Notes: generated from the letters alone by a model not told the origin. 12,653 nt of DNA from Kiritimatiellia bacterium (GCA_007134175.1 SLLF01000030.1:1-12653), one strand, 5' to 3'. Positions 1-8,205 are shown, counted from the stretch's first letter. Translations and numbers: made by a program.

Positions 1-474
1 AAGGAGTTCCACTCCATGCAGTGGAGCGTCTTGTGGCTGGTCGCCGGCGGGATTGCGCTGGGCACCGGCGTGGGTCAAACGGGCCTGGATGAGTGGTTGA
101 TCGGTTTGGTGCCATGGGGCAACGTACCGGTAGCGGCGGTAGCCGGGCTACTGGCCTTAACCGCCCTGGCGTTCAGTACCATCATCTCCAACAGCGCTAC
201 CGCCAACCTGCTGGTGCCGATCGCGATGACCTTATCCATCTCGCTGGGCGATTCGATGAGCCGGATAGCCGCGGCGATGTTCGTGGCCATCGGGGCCTCG
301 CTGGCGATGATGCTGCCGATCAGTACGCCGCCTAATGCCATTGCCTACAGCAGCGGTCAGGTCAAGACGAAGCAGATGGCGTTGATGGGGGCCATCGTGG
401 GGACGGCCGGGCTGCTTGTCTTCATTCTGGTGGCGCCGCGCATCTGGAACCTGCTGGGCTTGATGGCGAGTTAA
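1..474 (+). CDS. C-terminal part of a DASS/SLC13-family anion:Na+ (dicarboxylate-type) symporter, 5' end outside window
   Basis: The reading frame is open from base 1, so the gene starts before the window; about 157 C-terminal residues are seen. They are mostly hydrophobic membrane segments. Two family hallmarks are visible: an SNSATANLLVPIA segment, matching the SNT-type motif that binds Na+ and the carboxylate substrate in the second half of these carriers, and a PISTPPNAIAYSSG segment near the C-terminus, typical of the last helices of SLC13/DASS proteins. By family, the protein imports di- or tricarboxylates or sulfate with Na+ across the inner membrane; the substrate cannot be told from this fragment. 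The stop lies 17 bases before the histidine kinase start, so co-transcription with the two-component pair is likely, and that pair may respond to the transported solute (inference). Confidence 0.85.
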   Translation, partial: KEFHSMQWSVLWLVAGGIALGTGVGQTGLDEWLIGLVPWGNVPVAAVAGLLALTALAFSTIISNSATANLLVPIAMTLSISLGDSMSRIAAAMFVAIGASLAMMLPISTPPNAIAYSSGQVKTKQMALMGAIVGTAGLLVFILVAPRIWNLLGLMAS

Positions 475-491
475 GGCGGCAGCACTCTCTC

Positions 492-1958
492 ATGCGTACT
501 TTGCTGGCCACGCTCAATGAGCCGGATGCGGCGGTTGAGGACCGGATGATCGCGGAACTGGACGCGATCCTAGGTCAACCCCTGCGGCAGACGGCGACAA
601 CCGGCGAGATGCTGTTCCGGCAGGACGACTCTATCGGGGGGATCATCATCTTGCTGCAGGGACAGGTCGAACTGTTCAAGCGGATCAATAACCAGGAGGT
701 TATTTTTCACTCGCAAACGGCGGGGCGGATCCTCGGTTTACTGGCCCTGACGCGTTTGGCACGCGCCTTTTTCAATTGCCGCACCGTCACCGCCGTCACC
801 TACCTGCGCGTCACGACGGCCGATTTGGACCGGGCGCTCCAGCAGAGCGAAAAACTGCAGTACGCGTTCCAGACGGTATTGATGCGGTCCATGGCCCGGC
901 GCAGTACCCGTCTGGTGGAGTTGCAAACCGAGGTGCTGGCCTTGAACCGCAATCTGGCGCAGGAGCGCGACGCGCTGGCCCGTGCCTTGCAGGAATTGCG
1001 GCAGGCCCAGGCCATGCTGGTGGAATCGGGCAAAATGGCGATGCTCGGCCAATTAGCCGCCGGGGTAGCTCATGAACTGAATAATCCGGTGGCGGCCATC
1101 AACCGGTCCGCGGACTTTTTGCAGGAGGATTTGCTGGCGCTGGCAGCGGAATGGCCCGACAATGGAGTGTTGTGCGAAATGCTGCAGCGCGCCTTGACGC
1201 GCAAACCCTTGTCCAGCCGCGAGCAACGCGCACGGCGGCGGGCGCTGGCGGAGACGCTGGGCGATGTGGACTGGGCGGAACGATTATGCGCGGCCGGTAT
1301 CGACGATGCGGCTGACTTCGAACGGCTGTCCGCGGATCTACCGGGCACGCCGGACCAACGGATTGACCGGTTACAGCGCTATTACCAGATCGGGCAGGCC
1401 TTGCGCGGTACCCGGAATTGTGCCCGGCGGATCGGCGATTTGGTCAAGAGTTTGCGCTCATACAGCCGGGCCGACAGCGGCCAGACCGCACCGGTCGACA
1501 TTCATGAAGGCTTGGAGGACACCCTGCTCCTGTTCGCCAACCGGCTGCGCGAAGTGCAGGTCGAAAAACGTTTCGGGTCAATACCGCCCGTGGCGGGAAG
1601 TACTGGTGAATTGAACCAGATCTGGACCAATCTGATCGCCAACGCCCTGGACGCCATGCAAAATCGAGGCACCTTGGTGCTGGTCACTGAGCCACATGGC
1701 AACGAGGTCGTCGTACGCATTCAAGATAGCGGTCCGGGGATTGCGCCGGCACACCGGACACGCATTTTCGAGGTCAATTTCAGTACCCGCCAAGGACGGG
1801 TGGAATTTGGGCTGGGCATGGGGCTTTTCATTGTCCGCAACATCCTAGCCCGGCATCATGGACGAATCGATGTGGAATCGGAACCGGGGCGAACGGTATT
1901 TTCCGTTTGTCTTCCGGTGGCCGATAAGCATAGCATCCCGGCGGCAAACAAGGAGTAG
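492..1958 (+). CDS. Sensor histidine kinase with N-terminal cyclic-nucleotide-binding-like domain
   Basis: A 488-residue soluble kinase with no membrane segment. Residues ~30-125 look like a cNMP-binding beta-roll (FRQDDSIGGIIILLQGQVELF), but the phosphate-binding cassette is poor: GLLAL stands where G-E-x-A-L is usual, so ligand binding is doubtful. A coiled-coil stretch (~137-180) leads to the HisKA H-box GVAHELNNP with the phospho-acceptor His194. About 110 residues rich in Arg and Leu then separate the H-box from the second dimerisation helix (RRIGDLVKSLRSYSR). The HATPase domain has an N-box with Asn384, the G1 motif DSGPGI (Asp412) and G2 GLGMGL (from Gly440). It should autophosphorylate and pass phosphate to the receiver encoded 9 bases downstream. 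The start has only a weak Shine-Dalgarno; ATG 492 fits the domain start. The signal is unknown, perhaps redox or a solute linked to the upstream transporter. Confidence 0.9.
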   Translation: MRTLLATLNEPDAAVEDRMIAELDAILGQPLRQTATTGEMLFRQDDSIGGIIILLQGQVELFKRINNQEVIFHSQTAGRILGLLALTRLARAFFNCRTVTAVTYLRVTTADLDRALQQSEKLQYAFQTVLMRSMARRSTRLVELQTEVLALNRNLAQERDALARALQELRQAQAMLVESGKMAMLGQLAAGVAHELNNPVAAINRSADFLQEDLLALAAEWPDNGVLCEMLQRALTRKPLSSREQRARRRALAETLGDVDWAERLCAAGIDDAADFERLSADLPGTPDQRIDRLQRYYQIGQALRGTRNCARRIGDLVKSLRSYSRADSGQTAPVDIHEGLEDTLLLFANRLREVQVEKRFGSIPPVAGSTGELNQIWTNLIANALDAMQNRGTLVLVTEPHGNEVVVRIQDSGPGIAPAHRTRIFEVNFSTRQGRVEFGLGMGLFIVRNILARHHGRIDVESEPGRTVFSVCLPVADKHSIPAANKE

Positions 1959-1967
1959 CAAGAACCG

Positions 1968-2459
1968 ATGAAAAAACTGGTCATTTTGTGTGTAGAGGAT
2001 GAAGGTGAAGTACGCGAGGCGATCCTGCGTGATCTGGCGCTGTTCAAACCCATCGTGCGTGTGGAAACCGCCGATCAAGTCGATGAAGCTAAGGAAGTAC
2101 TGGCCGAATGTGCCGCAGACCGTGAACCGGTCGGACTGGTCCTCTGCGATCACCTCATGCCCGGCACCAGCGGCGTCGATTTTCTAATTGAGCTGCAGCA
2201 GAACGCCGCCTATGCGGCCACCCGCAAAGTGTTGATCACGGGCCAAGCGGGTCTGGAGGACACCGTGCGCGCCGTGAACGAAGCCCGGCTGCACCACTAT
2301 ATTGCCAAGCCCTGGCAGGCGGCCGATCTGCAAGGTGTGGTACGGGACCAGTTGACCGAGTACGTGCTGGCGGCCGTGGATGATCCCACCCCCTACATCG
2401 GATTGCTCGATGGCCCCCGGTTGCTGCAGCACATTGCCGCCACGGGGCGGGACCGGTAG
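1968..2459 (+). CDS. Stand-alone response regulator receiver (REC) protein
   Basis: A 163-residue receiver protein without a recognisable output domain. The acidic pair Glu10/Asp11, the phospho-acceptor Asp61 (LCDHLMPG), Thr91 (LITG) and Lys114 (KPW) are all in place, so it should be phosphorylated normally. The C-terminal ~35 residues after the REC fold (LTEYVLAAVDDPTPYIGLL...) are too short for a DNA-binding or enzymatic domain and may be a docking tail. AAGGAG lies about 10 bases before the ATG, a good ribosome binding site. The gene follows the histidine kinase by 9 bases and is surely its cognate partner. Output may be through protein contacts or feedback on the kinase, as in CheY- or Spo0F-type single-domain regulators (inference). 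Confidence 0.93.
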   Translation: MKKLVILCVEDEGEVREAILRDLALFKPIVRVETADQVDEAKEVLAECAADREPVGLVLCDHLMPGTSGVDFLIELQQNAAYAATRKVLITGQAGLEDTVRAVNEARLHHYIAKPWQAADLQGVVRDQLTEYVLAAVDDPTPYIGLLDGPRLLQHIAATGRDR

Positions 2460-2481
2460 AGGGGGTCGGATTTCAGTGCCG

Positions 2482-2511
2482 TTGACAATGCGGCTGTAGT
2501 CGGGCTAGGCT
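2482..2511 (+). promoter_or_regulatory. Candidate sigma70-type promoter for hppA
   Basis: A perfect TTGACA lies at 2482-2487. After 17-18 bases comes a weak -10 (CTAGGC at 2505-2510 or TAGGCT at 2506-2511). It sits in the only sizeable non-coding gap before hppA, so it is the natural promoter of that gene and its followers. Transcription would begin near 2518, giving a leader of about 80 bases. The -10 match is only about 3 of 6, hence the modest confidence. Confidence 0.4.
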
Positions 2512-2533
2512 CCCTTCTCATTTTACCACGGTA

Positions 2534-2550
2534 CCCCCTTCGGACGGGGG
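2534..2550 (+). other. GC-rich hairpin in the hppA leader
   Basis: CCCCC (2534-2538) and GGGGG (2546-2550) can pair around the 7-base loop TTCGGAC, giving five G-C pairs. The element lies between the promoter candidate and the hppA ribosome binding site. No T-run follows (CTTTAC), so it is a poor intrinsic terminator for the upstream receiver gene. A leader structure affecting mRNA stability or translation is possible. A second short self-complementary stretch, CCCGGGG, follows at 2558-2564. Confidence 0.4.
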
Positions 2551-2600
2551 CTTTACACCCGGGGTTGTATAGTCGGTAACTAACTCAGCAGGAGTGTGCA

Positions 2601-4676
2601 ATGAATGGGTTGATTGTGTTTTCATTACTGTGCGGCGTAGCCGCGCTGGGATTTGCCTTTTACAAGGCCTCCTGGATCAACAAACAGGATCCGGGCACGG
2701 ACAAGATGCGGGAAATCGGCGCGGCGGTGCGCGAAGGGGCAATGGCCTTTCTATCCCGTGAATACAAGGTGTTGGCCGTCTTTGTGGCGGCGGTGGCGGT
2801 GCTGCTTTGGGTCGGTTACGAAGGCAACCAGGCCTTGGTGGCGGTATCGTTCGTGGTGGGGGCGCTCTGCTCCGGCCTGGCTGGTTTCTTCGGCATGCGC
2901 GTGGCCACCGCCTCGAACATGCGGACCACGCACGGGGCGCGCACCAGTCTAAACGACGCGTTGAAGATCGCCTTCTCCGGTGGTGCTGTAATGGGCATGG
3001 CCGTGGTGGGTCTGGGTATTCTCGGGCTGGCCGGCTTGCTGCTCATTTTCTCCAACGTAATCGAGGCGGGCCAGGAGGTGGCCACGCTTAGCAGCACGGT
3101 CCTGCCGATCATCTCCGGCTTTTCGCTGGGCGCCAGCTCGATCGCGCTGTTTGCTCGTGTGGGTGGCGGCATCTACACCAAGGCCGCCGATGTCGGCGCT
3201 GATTTGGTCGGTAAAGTAGAGGCGGGTATTCCAGAAGACGATCCCCGTAACCCGGCCACTATCGCCGATAACGTTGGTGATAATGTCGGCGACGTAGCCG
3301 GTATGGGCGCGGATCTGTTCGAATCCTACGTCGGGTCTATCGTCGGCGCGATGATCCTCGGGGCCGCCGCCGGCGTGTTGAACCTGGTGGTGCTGCCGCT
3401 GGTACTGGCGGGCGTGGGCATTCTGGTTTCCATCGGCGGAACGTTTTTCGTGCGCACCAAAGAAGGCGGCAATCCACAGACCGCGCTGAATGTCGGGACC
3501 TTCGGTGCCGCCGGCATTATGGTGCTGCTCAGCTTTCCCATTATCAATGCGTTGATTCCCGCCGATGCTCCGGCGCTCGGATCGTTTGGCGGCTCCGTCG
3601 CTATGGGGATCTTTCTGGCCACCATCGCCGGCCTGGTCGGCGGCGTGGGCATTGGCATGCTGACGGAATACTACACGGCGGAAGACAAGAAACCCGCCCA
3701 CAAAATTGCCGCAGCGTCGCAAACGGGTCCGGCCACCAACATCATTGCGGGACTGGGCACGGGCATGATGTCCACGGCCTTGCCCATCGCCACCTTAGTG
3801 GCCGCGATCCTATTGGCCCATTTCTTTGCCGGCCTCTACGGCATCGCGATTGCTGCCTTGGGGATGTTAGTGACCACCGGCATCCAACTGGCGGTGGACG
3901 CCTACGGGCCCATCGCCGACAATGCCGGCGGCTGCGCGGAAATGGCGGAACTGCCGGCAGAAGTACGGGGACGCACCGATAAGCTGGATGCCGTCGGCAA
4001 CACGACGGCCGCCATCGGCAAGGGATTCGCGATCGGGTCGGCGGCGTTGACCGCCCTGGCGCTGTTTGCCGCCTACCGCACCACGATCTTCGAGGTATCG
4101 GGCACCGAGTTGAACATCGACGTGACCGACCCGAGCGTGATGGCCGGTCTCTTCCTGGGTGCCATGCTGCCTTTCCTCTTCTCTGCGTTTGCCATGGGGG
4201 CCGTTGGCCGGGCCGCGTTCGCCATGATCGAAGAGGTTCGCCGTCAGTTCAAGAGCATCCCGGGTTTGCTGGAGGGTACCGGCAAACCGGATTATGCCCG
4301 CTGCGTCGACATTTCCACGGCGGCGGCGATCAAGGAAATGACCGTACCGGCCCTGCTCGGCGTGTTGACTCCGGTGGTGGTCGGATTTCTGGGCGGGCCC
4401 GCCATGTTGGGCGGTGTGCTGGCCGGAGTGACCGTGTCGGGTGTGACCATGGCGCTGTTCATGGCCAACGCCGGCGGGGCTTGGGACAATGCCAAGAAGC
4501 ATATCGAGGGTGGCGCGTTTGGCGGCAAGGGCTCTGAAGCCCACAAGGCCGCAGTTATCGGCGATACGGTGGGCGACCCGTTCAAGGACACGGCCGGGCC
4601 CTCTATCAACATCCTGATCAAGTTGATGAGCGTCGTCGCGTTGGTGATTGCACCGCTGCTGGCGCGGATGATGTGA
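2601..4676 (+). CDS. hppA: K+-dependent-type membrane-bound ion-translocating pyrophosphatase
   Basis: A 691-residue, very hydrophobic inner-membrane protein, the usual length for bacterial HppA with about 16 helices. It hydrolyses PPi and pumps H+ and/or Na+ outward. The catalytic loop is intact: [13 protein letters not shown] (Asp197-Gly209), then [32 protein letters not shown], which carries the Mg-PPi Asp ligands and the coupling Glu. C-terminal [14 protein letters not shown] supplies the second Asp/Lys set. The K+ signature is decided by GNTTAAIG: Ala470 and Gly473 are the residues of K+-dependent enzymes, where K+-independent ones have Lys and Thr. Whether it pumps Na+ or H+ cannot be settled by eye. 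AGGAG at 2590-2594, 6 bases before ATG, is a strong ribosome binding site. The next gene begins 13 bases after the stop. Long antisense frames over this gene are shadows of its biased codons. Confidence 0.97.
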   Translation: MNGLIVFSLLCGVAALGFAFYKASWINKQDPGTDKMREIGAAVREGAMAFLSREYKVLAVFVAAVAVLLWVGYEGNQALVAVSFVVGALCSGLAGFFGMRVATASNMRTTHGARTSLNDALKIAFSGGAVMGMAVVGLGILGLAGLLLIFSNVIEAGQEVATLSSTVLPIISGFSLGASSIALFARVGGGIYTKAADVGADLVGKVEAGIPEDDPRNPATIADNVGDNVGDVAGMGADLFESYVGSIVGAMILGAAAGVLNLVVLPLVLAGVGILVSIGGTFFVRTKEGGNPQTALNVGTFGAAGIMVLLSFPIINALIPADAPALGSFGGSVAMGIFLATIAGLVGGVGIGMLTEYYTAEDKKPAHKIAAASQTGPATNIIAGLGTGMMSTALPIATLVAAILLAHFFAGLYGIAIAALGMLVTTGIQLAVDAYGPIADNAGGCAEMAELPAEVRGRTDKLDAVGNTTAAIGKGFAIGSAALTALALFAAYRTTIFEVSGTELNIDVTDPSVMAGLFLGAMLPFLFSAFAMGAVGRAAFAMIEEVRRQFKSIPGLLEGTGKPDYARCVDISTAAAIKEMTVPALLGVLTPVVVGFLGGPAMLGGVLAGVTVSGVTMALFMANAGGAWDNAKKHIEGGAFGGKGSEAHKAAVIGDTVGDPFKDTAGPSINILIKLMSVVALVIAPLLARMM

Positions 4677-4689
4677 TGCCGTTGCCGGC

Positions 4690-5460
4690 GTGAAGGTTGT
4701 CTTTTTAGGTACAGGCACATCGCACGGTATCCCAGCCATCGGCTGTAACTGTGCGGTGTGCCGGTCCACCAATACGCGCAACAAACGCCGGCGGACCAGC
4801 CTCTATGTGCGGGTCAACGACCAGCATATCGTTATCGATACGCCCCCTGATTTTCGCGATCAAGTGCTGACCTACGGGCTGACGCGGGTGGACCGGGTGT
4901 TGATCACCCATCCGCACGCCGACCATATCTTCGGCTTCGACGACCTGCGCCGGTTCAGTTACATGCAGGCGATGTCCATTCCCGTGCATGGATCGCCGGC
5001 GACGATCAAGGAACTGCAGCAGAAGTTCCATTACGTCACCGAAGACTCCATCTGGCGGGCGTCGGTACCGCGCGCCACGTTTCAACCCATGACACACGTG
5101 GAAACATGGGCCGGCGTGGAAATCGAGCCGGTGCCCGCGCCACACGGTCCGATGCAGGTATACGGCTATATCCTGCGGTGCGGGGGCCGGTCGATCGGCT
5201 ATCTCCCCGACTGCAGTGCCATGGATGACGCCTTGATGGCGCGCTGGCAAGGGCTTGATGTCATGGTGCTGGATGCGCTGCGTCACAAGCCGCACCCAAC
5301 TCACCTAAGTTTAACGGAAGCCATCGAGGCGCTGCAACACATCCGGCCGCGGAGAGGTTACTTGACCCATTTATGCCACGACTTGGAGCATGAAACCGTC
5401 AACGCCGCGTTGCCGACAGGGATTCAAGTGGCCTATGACGGTCTGACGCTGGAGTGGTAA
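4690..5460 (+). CDS. MBL-fold metallo-hydrolase, PhnP-like (phosphodiesterase-type)
   Basis: A 256-residue metallo-beta-lactamase-fold protein. The N-terminus [20 protein letters not shown] has the C-x-C-x2-C cluster (Cys19, Cys21, Cys24), a structural Zn site of the PhnP-like branch. [10 protein letters not shown] follows, then the metal motif HPHADH (His74-His79) with the family's IFGFDDLRR, then LPDC (bridging Asp region) and a C-terminal [11 protein letters not shown]is motif. By family it hydrolyses phosphodiester bonds, for example in cyclic ribose phosphates or nucleotides; no phosphonate genes are nearby, so PhnP's own role is not implied. The start is GTG 4690: the frame closes upstream at 4669 with no other start codon, and the protein begins with the expected first strand. 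No good Shine-Dalgarno is seen, so translation may depend on coupling to hppA 13 bases upstream. It is 4 bases from the TatD gene. Confidence 0.9.
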   Translation: MKVVFLGTGTSHGIPAIGCNCAVCRSTNTRNKRRRTSLYVRVNDQHIVIDTPPDFRDQVLTYGLTRVDRVLITHPHADHIFGFDDLRRFSYMQAMSIPVHGSPATIKELQQKFHYVTEDSIWRASVPRATFQPMTHVETWAGVEIEPVPAPHGPMQVYGYILRCGGRSIGYLPDCSAMDDALMARWQGLDVMVLDALRHKPHPTHLSLTEAIEALQHIRPRRGYLTHLCHDLEHETVNAALPTGIQVAYDGLTLEW

Positions 5461-5464
5461 CCGG

Positions 5465-6247
5465 ATGTGGATCGATCCGCATGCCCACTTGGATACGTTC
5501 ATCGAGGACGGGAGCTGGGAGGCTGTGCGCGCCCGCGCCACAGCGGCGGGTGTGGAAACGATTATCGCGATCGGGGGAACCACCGCAGCCAATGAACAAG
5601 CCGTCGCGCTGGCGCAACAGGACAACACCATTTACGCGGTTGTGGGCTTTGACCGCGACGAAGCTACCACGGGTTCCGATTGGCCTTCGTTGCAGCGGGC
5701 CGCAGCCATGCCCCGTGTGGTGGGCGTGGGCGAAACAGGTCTGGACTATCACTATTCCCGTGAAACCGCAGCGGCCCAGCGCACACTGCTGGAGCAGAAC
5801 CTGGCATGGGCTCGCGAGGTTGACTTGCCCGTCGTGATACACACACGGGAAGCCGACACCGATACCGTGGATCTGTTACGCGCCCATGTCGCGGCCCGTT
5901 CCGCCGTCACAACCGAACCGGGCGTGATTCACTGCTTCACCGGCGACGCCCCCTTTGCGCGTCGCTTGTTGGACCTAGGATTTATGATCAGTTTCAGTGG
6001 TATCGTGACCTTCAAGAAATCCGATGAGCTGCGCACGGTGCTGCGCACTATTCCGCTGGACCGACTATTGATCGAGACCGATGCGCCTTATCTGGCACCG
6101 GTTCCGCAGCGCGGCCGTCGTAATGAGCCGGCCTATGTGGCGCACGTCGGCACCTTCGTCGCCGCCGAGCTGGGCGTGGCCGAGTCGGAACTGGCTGCCC
6201 GTACCGCCGCCAATGCGCGCCGTCTATTCCGACTGGAGTCGGCGTGA
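5465..6247 (+). CDS. TatD-family metal-dependent hydrolase (putative DNase)
   Basis: A 260-residue TIM-barrel hydrolase of the TatD family, the usual length. Visible metal and active-site residues are the N-terminal DPHAHLD (His6, His8), GETGLDY (Glu90), PVVIHTREA (His126), VIHCFTG (His156) and ETDAPYL (Asp206). Family members are Mg2+-dependent 3'-5' exonucleases or DNases, or D-aminoacyl-tRNA deacylase-like enzymes. One point is odd: the conserved G-x-H-P-H turn after the second strand reads GFDRD (61-65), so the usual His is Asp63. The other ligands are kept, so a changed substrate or metal preference is more likely than decay. GGAG upstream and a 4-base gap to the MBL gene point to one operon. 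The stop TGA shares its last base with the ATG of the glutaminyl cyclase gene. Confidence 0.9.
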   Translation: MWIDPHAHLDTFIEDGSWEAVRARATAAGVETIIAIGGTTAANEQAVALAQQDNTIYAVVGFDRDEATTGSDWPSLQRAAAMPRVVGVGETGLDYHYSRETAAAQRTLLEQNLAWAREVDLPVVIHTREADTDTVDLLRAHVAARSAVTTEPGVIHCFTGDAPFARRLLDLGFMISFSGIVTFKKSDELRTVLRTIPLDRLLIETDAPYLAPVPQRGRRNEPAYVAHVGTFVAAELGVAESELAARTAANARRLFRLESA

Positions 6248-7047
6248 TGAAACGCACGCTATGGTGGGGTGGGTTATGCGGCGCGCTGATCGGTGGAATC
6301 GGCTGTGCGCCTGCCAACGACTCGACCGTTGTGGCCGACCACGAAAACGCCCCCCCCGTATACGGTTTCGAAATACGCAACACCTTCCCGCACGACACCC
6401 ACGCGTTTACCCAGGGACTCCAGTTCCACGACGGGATATTGTATGAGAGTACTGGGCTGCACGGCCAATCCACGTTGCGCCAGGTCGACTATCAAACCGG
6501 CCGGGTGCAGCGTCGCGTATCGTTGCCGGAACGCTATTTTGGTGAGGGCATTGCCATCATTGACGACCGCGTCTTCATGCTGACCTGGCGCCACCAGACT
6601 GGCTTTATTTTTGATCGGCATACGTTCCGCCAACTCGGCCGTTTCCATTACGAGGGCGAAGGCTGGGGGCTAGCCTTTGACGGGACGCACCTGATCATGA
6701 GCAACGGTACGCCCCAGCTGCGCGTGCTCGACCCCGACACCTTGGCCGTGGTGCGGACCGTAACCGTCACCGCGGCGGGTGAACCGGTCCCCTATTTGAA
6801 CGAGCTGGCGTGGATAGAGGGCCGGTTGTGGGCCAATATCCTTCAGTCCAAACGCGTCGCCATTATCGATCTAGCCACCGGTATCGTGGACGCCTGGATC
6901 GACTTCAGCGGTATACGGGGACCGGACTACGTGATGGGAACCGAGGATGTACTGAACGGCATCGCCTATGACGAAATCACCGGTCGCATTTTTGTGACCG
7001 GCAAGTGGTGGCCGTACCTGTTCGAGATTAGCCTGAGGCGGGGTTGA
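6247..7047 (+). CDS. Glutaminyl-peptide cyclotransferase (glutaminyl cyclase), probably exported
   Basis: A 266-residue beta-propeller enzyme of the plant/bacterial glutamine cyclotransferase family. It turns N-terminal Gln of proteins into pyroglutamate with loss of ammonia. Family motifs run through the chain: AFTQGL, LYESTG with Glu67, EGWGLAFDG, YLNELAW with Asn185, VLNGIAYD, and VTGKWWPYLFEI with Lys253. Glu, Asn and Lys at these places are the essential residues recalled from papaya cyclase work. The N-terminus MKRTLWWGGLCGALIGGIGC is a signal peptide. Cys20 could be a lipobox cysteine, though Gly at -3 is not canonical, so the product is either lipid-anchored or periplasmic. ATG 6247 is chosen over GTG 6244: GGAG at 6235-6238 is 8 bases upstream and ATG overlaps the tatD stop (TGATG). 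It may cap exported proteins. Confidence 0.93.
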   Translation: MKRTLWWGGLCGALIGGIGCAPANDSTVVADHENAPPVYGFEIRNTFPHDTHAFTQGLQFHDGILYESTGLHGQSTLRQVDYQTGRVQRRVSLPERYFGEGIAIIDDRVFMLTWRHQTGFIFDRHTFRQLGRFHYEGEGWGLAFDGTHLIMSNGTPQLRVLDPDTLAVVRTVTVTAAGEPVPYLNELAWIEGRLWANILQSKRVAIIDLATGIVDAWIDFSGIRGPDYVMGTEDVLNGIAYDEITGRIFVTGKWWPYLFEISLRRG

Positions 7048-7072
7048 CGCGGGGCTTGGTCGCCTATACATT
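7044..7072 (+). promoter_or_regulatory. Candidate promoter immediately upstream of the ABC genes
   Basis: TTGACG (7044-7049, 5 of 6) is separated by 17 bases from TACATT (7067-7072, 4 of 6). It covers the glutaminyl cyclase stop codon. A transcript starting near 7079 would leave only about 7 bases before ATG 7086, so it would be nearly leaderless. The ABC genes may instead, or also, be read from upstream. Confidence 0.3.
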
Positions 7073-7085
7073 CGCGCGATACATC

Positions 7086-8201
7086 ATGAACGATCAGGCT
7101 AGCGCGGCACAACCTTCGACAGTGTTATCTGCCCCTTCGACCGCTGATGCAGCGGCCCAGGTGGTGACGGCGACGCATGTCGTCAAGGTCTTTCGTGATT
7201 TCTGGCATCGGCCGAAAGTACGCGCGGTGAACGACATTTCGTTTGAAATCCGGCGCGGCGAGGTCTTCGGCCTGCTGGGCCCCAACGGGTCGGGCAAAAG
7301 TACGACCATTAAAATGTTGCTGGGCCTGCTGCATCCCACGCGCGGCCAGTTACGCGTCCTGGGTGCCTCCCCGCGCGCAGTGAAGGCGAAGGCGCGCGTC
7401 GGCTACCTGCCCGAGGAATCGTATCTCTATCCGTACTTGACCTCCGAGGAAACCCTTCACTTTTTCGGACGGCTGTTTGATCTGTCACGCCAGGAACGCG
7501 ATGAACGGATCGAACAGCTGCTGCACATGATCGGCATGCAGCACGCGCGCCGCCGGGTGGTGGGCGAATTTTCCAAAGGCATGGCGCGTCGGATCGGCCT
7601 GGCGCAGGCACTGATCAATGACCCGGATCTGGTCATTCTCGACGAGCCCACTTCTGGTTTAGACCCGCTGGGCTGCCGTCAGGTGAAGAACCTGATTCAA
7701 ACCCTTGCCCAGCGCGGAAAAACGGTCCTGCTCTCCTCGCATTTGCTGGCGGACGTCGAGGATGTCTGCGACCGGGTGGCGATCCTTTACAACGGCAAGA
7801 TACAAGCCATGGGATCGATTCACCAGTTACTGGAACAGCGCAGCCGCTACCGGTTGACCCTGCCCGATGCCCTACCACCCGAGCAGTTGCAGGAAGTGCT
7901 GCAAGCGGTGCGCGAACGGCTGGGCGCGGAGCCGGACATCGACCATCCGCGGGTCGACTTGGAAGCCTTCTTTCTGCAGATCATTGAGCGAGCACGTCAC
8001 CAGAAGACAACGCCGTCCGGCACCACGCCATCCGACAACATCGCCGATTATCTGGCTTCGCCTGCCACCGCACCACCGCCCCCGTCACAGGCCGCGCCGA
8101 CCCCGGCTGCCCCTGTGGCGGCACCCGTTCCCCGCCCCCGTCCTGAAGAAGTCAATGAACGGTTGCGTAAGTTGACGGGAAACCCGGACCCTCAGGAGTG
8201 A
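7086..8201 (+). CDS. ABC transporter ATP-binding protein (ABC-2 exporter type) with Pro/Ala-rich tail
   Basis: A 371-residue ATPase. All nucleotide-binding motifs are present: Walker A GPNGSGKS (65-72, Lys71), signature FSKGM (162-166), Walker B LVILDEP with Asp186 and catalytic Glu187, and the H-loop His219 (SSHLLADVE). It belongs to the CcmA/NatA/drug-efflux-like subfamily that pairs with ABC-2 permeases. After the ATPase core comes a regulatory-like region to ~310, then a Pro/Ala-rich linker (~324-355: ATAPPPPSQAAPTPAAPVAA...) and a short basic helix, EEVNERLRKLTG. This tail is unusual and may contact a partner. I chose ATG 7086: an in-frame TTG at 7044 would add 14 residues that resemble no family N-terminus, although a GAGG precedes it and it overlaps the cyclase stop. 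The permease follows after 4 bases. Confidence 0.92.
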   Translation: MNDQASAAQPSTVLSAPSTADAAAQVVTATHVVKVFRDFWHRPKVRAVNDISFEIRRGEVFGLLGPNGSGKSTTIKMLLGLLHPTRGQLRVLGASPRAVKAKARVGYLPEESYLYPYLTSEETLHFFGRLFDLSRQERDERIEQLLHMIGMQHARRRVVGEFSKGMARRIGLAQALINDPDLVILDEPTSGLDPLGCRQVKNLIQTLAQRGKTVLLSSHLLADVEDVCDRVAILYNGKIQAMGSIHQLLEQRSRYRLTLPDALPPEQLQEVLQAVRERLGAEPDIDHPRVDLEAFFLQIIERARHQKTTPSGTTPSDNIADYLASPATAPPPPSQAAPTPAAPVAAPVPRPRPEEVNERLRKLTGNPDPQE

Positions 8202-8205
8202 AGCG

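Noticed and set aside
2534..2550. Intrinsic terminator of the receiver gene
   Set aside because: The hairpin lacks a following T-run and lies downstream of the likely hppA promoter, so a leader structure is the better reading.
2949..4784. Two long antisense open frames (257 and 305 codons) opposite hppA
   Set aside because: They lie wholly or mostly against a confidently identified gene, have low-complexity His/Arg/Gly-rich translations with no family motifs, and are explained by GC-biased codons of hppA.
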